Assembly: GCA_943788405.1 (NCBI GenBank)
Contig: CALSQD010000001.1
Span: forward strand, 1 to 64,000
DNA: 64,000 nt
Direction of reading: 5' to 3'
DNA from: an uncultured Flavobacteriales bacterium
GTDB lineage: Bacteria; Bacteroidota; Bacteroidia; Flavobacteriales; BACL11
This document shows, piece after piece, positions 62,664-64,000 of the stretch (positions within the stretch are counted from its first letter, which is position 1; every line of letters begins with the position of its first letter). The notes beneath the pieces are model-generated. The model did no database searches. It saw only the letters and a program-made list of their open reading frames with translations, and was not told the origin of the DNA. The translations under genes and the position numbers were made by a program.

Positions 62664-63410
62664 ATGAATATTGTAGTTTGCATAAGTAGTGTACCTGATA
62701 CTACTTCAAAAATAAATTTTACTGAAAATAACACTAAATTTGATTCCAATGGGATTCAATTTGTAATAAATCCTAATGATGAATTTGGCTTAACAAAAGC
62801 AATGGTACTTAAAGAAGCTAATGGTGGAACAGTAAAAGTAATAACTGTAGGAGATGCTTCTGCAGAACCTGTTATCAGAAAAGCACTAGCAATTGGTGCT
62901 GATAGTGCCGTAAGAATCAACAAATCAGCTACTGATAGTTACACTACAGCTACTGAAATTGCTAATTATTTAAAAGAAAATCCTGCTGATTTAATTATTG
63001 CGGGAAAAGAATCTTTGGATTATAACGGAGGAACTGTACCTGCAATGATTGCTGAAATGTTAGAACTTCCATTTGTAAATGCTTGTAACGGATTAGAAAT
63101 TACAGGATCTGATGCCAAATTGACTAGAGAAATTGACGGTGGAAAAGAAACTTTATCTGCTAGCTTACCTTTAGTAATTGGAGGGCAAAAAGGATTAGTA
63201 GAAGAATCTGCTTTAAGAATCCCTAACATGAGAGGGATTATGCAAGCAAGATCAAAACCTTTAGCAGTAATTGAGCCTTCAACTACTGAAGACTTAACTA
63301 CCTCAGTTAGTTTTGAAAAACCAGCTGAAAAAGGAGCTTGTAAGCTAGTAGATGCTGACAATGTAGCTGAACTAGTAAGCCTATTACACAATGAAGCAAA
63401 AGTTATTTAA
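62664..63410 (+). CDS. etfB: Electron transfer flavoprotein subunit beta
   Basis: 248 residues from the ATG at 62664 (MNIVVCISSVPDTTSKINF); the promoter position excludes the longer frame. Features: INPNDEFGLTKAMVLKEANGG near 47, AGKESLDYNGGTVPAMIAEML (AMP-binding region near 113) and LPLVIGGQKGL. With EtfA it shuttles electrons from acyl-CoA and other dehydrogenases to the quinone pool. It precedes etfA by 17 bases. Confidence 0.94.
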   Translation: MNIVVCISSVPDTTSKINFTENNTKFDSNGIQFVINPNDEFGLTKAMVLKEANGGTVKVITVGDASAEPVIRKALAIGADSAVRINKSATDSYTTATEIANYLKENPADLIIAGKESLDYNGGTVPAMIAEMLELPFVNACNGLEITGSDAKLTREIDGGKETLSASLPLVIGGQKGLVEESALRIPNMRGIMQARSKPLAVIEPSTTEDLTTSVSFEKPAEKGACKLVDADNVAELVSLLHNEAKVI

Positions 63411-63427
63411 TAAACGAAATTAGAAAA

Positions 63428-64000
63428 ATGTCAGTATTAGTATATACAGAAAATTGGGAAGGAAATTTTAGAAAAAGTACTTTTGAAGCAGTATCCTATG
63501 CAAGTGAAACTGCAAAATTATTAGGAACAGATGTTATTGCTATCTCCTTAGGAGAAGTGAGTGATGATGAATTAAATAAACTAGGAAACTATGGAGCAAG
63601 CAAAGTAGTTTCATGCAGTGGAATAGAAAAAGGAGATAGCCAAGCAGCAACAAATGCAATTGCAAAAGCTGCTAATGGCGCAAGTGTTTTGATATTCTCA
63701 AATACTTACACAGCTAAAATGATAGCACCAAGATTATCTGCTAAATTAAAAGCTGGAATAGTAAGTAATGTTATTGCATTACCTGAGAACACAAGCCCAA
63801 TTAATGTTAAAAGAAAAGCTTTCTCATCTAAAGCAATTGAACTAGCAACTATCACATCAGCAACAGCAATTTTATCTATTGCACCAAACTCTTATGAGTT
63901 AATTGAAACAGGAGGAAGCTGTAGTATTGAAGCTGATTCAACTGCTGAAAAAGGCGCTATTACTATTGAAGGACAAGAAACGGCAAGTGGAAAAATATCT
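63428..64000 (+). CDS. etfA: Electron transfer flavoprotein subunit alpha, 3' end outside window
   Basis: An open frame from the ATG at 63428 runs to the window edge (191 codons). It begins MSVLVYTENWEGNFRKSTF and shows the EtfA N-terminal domain (EAVSYASETAKLLGTDVIAI, YTAKMIAPRLSAKLKAGIVSNV). The FAD-binding C-terminal half is not in the window. It forms a heterodimer with EtfB encoded directly upstream. Confidence 0.93.
   Translation, partial: MSVLVYTENWEGNFRKSTFEAVSYASETAKLLGTDVIAISLGEVSDDELNKLGNYGASKVVSCSGIEKGDSQAATNAIAKAANGASVLIFSNTYTAKMIAPRLSAKLKAGIVSNVIALPENTSPINVKRKAFSSKAIELATITSATAILSIAPNSYELIETGGSCSIEADSTAEKGAITIEGQETASGKIS

Noticed and set aside
1-64000. CRISPR arrays, insertion sequences with transposases, rRNA genes, riboswitches
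   Set aside because: None was seen. The only repeats are the FAS1 units, the 28-bp tandem, and the two hairpin elements; no transposase-like protein or regularly spaced repeat array occurs.

Overview
The window looks like chromosomal DNA of a member of the Bacteroidota, most likely a marine-type Flavobacteriales. The evidence is an AT-rich sequence, many secreted proteins ending in type IX secretion (T9SS) sorting domains of the YPNP...G.Y.v.. type, recurrent TAnnTTTG promoter boxes with no Shine-Dalgarno signals, DUF2452/DUF983/DUF6132/DUF2797 families, a carotenoid operon, and two futalosine-pathway menaquinone genes. No species is claimed.

Layout. 1-1379: 3' truncated secreted cupredoxin plus tandem FAS1 protein. 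1742-3032: DUF2452 protein and a zinc-finger-poor Fpg/Nei-like glycosylase. 3136-8061: a minus-strand, tightly overlapping carotenoid operon crtI-crtB-(frameshifted secreted gene)-idi-crtZ-crtYcd-msrB, divergent from a CarH-type MerR/B12-binding regulator (8176-9057) across a spacer holding two dyads. The expected end product is zeaxanthin or a related xanthophyll, with light/B12 control. 9075-11721: a TIGR01777 epimerase, a lipoprotein SGNH-like gene bracketed by two copies of a 33-nt hairpin element, and a TPMT-like methyltransferase. 11725-17635: a minus-strand block of secreted copper-type proteins (acetolactate-decarboxylase-like lipoprotein, two half multicopper oxidases, a T9SS protein, a degenerate cupredoxin, a complete three-domain multicopper oxidase). 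17746-21005: HYC_CC_PP-like protein, a rhodanese remnant, a rhodanese-thioredoxin lipoprotein, DUF6132, rhodanese, thioredoxin, DUF983 and a Crp/Fnr regulator. Two near-identical 16-bp dyads in the same promoter geometry tie the complete oxidase to the DUF983-thioredoxin-rhodanese operon. 21261-27698: TetR-TolC-adaptor-RND efflux operon.

27950-36413: CotH-like protein, mqnD-mqnB, folE-fabD, a CpsB-like phosphatase with rfbB, an outer-membrane protein and waaA. About 36.45-45.67 kb: an accessory island with a type I restriction-modification system (hsdR split in two frames), a small serine resolvase, several tiny proteins, a MerR-like regulator and a large serine recombinase that runs into a tRNA-Leu(UAA) gene; tRNA-Gly(GCC) follows.

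45912-64000: housekeeping genes: mutS, a TrmH-like methyltransferase, two OmpA-type envelope proteins, a sulfotransferase, deoxynucleoside kinase-folK, sppA, DUF2797, GH3-like, a second deoxynucleoside kinase, a lipoprotein, hppA, etfB and the 5' part of etfA.

The most notable points are the apparent two-subunit multicopper oxidase, the shared Crp-type operator pair, the CarH-like photoreceptor candidate, the flanking hairpin elements, and the broken genes (5300-5759, hsdR, rhodanese remnant). All calls are from reading the sequence and translations by eye; no database search was run.
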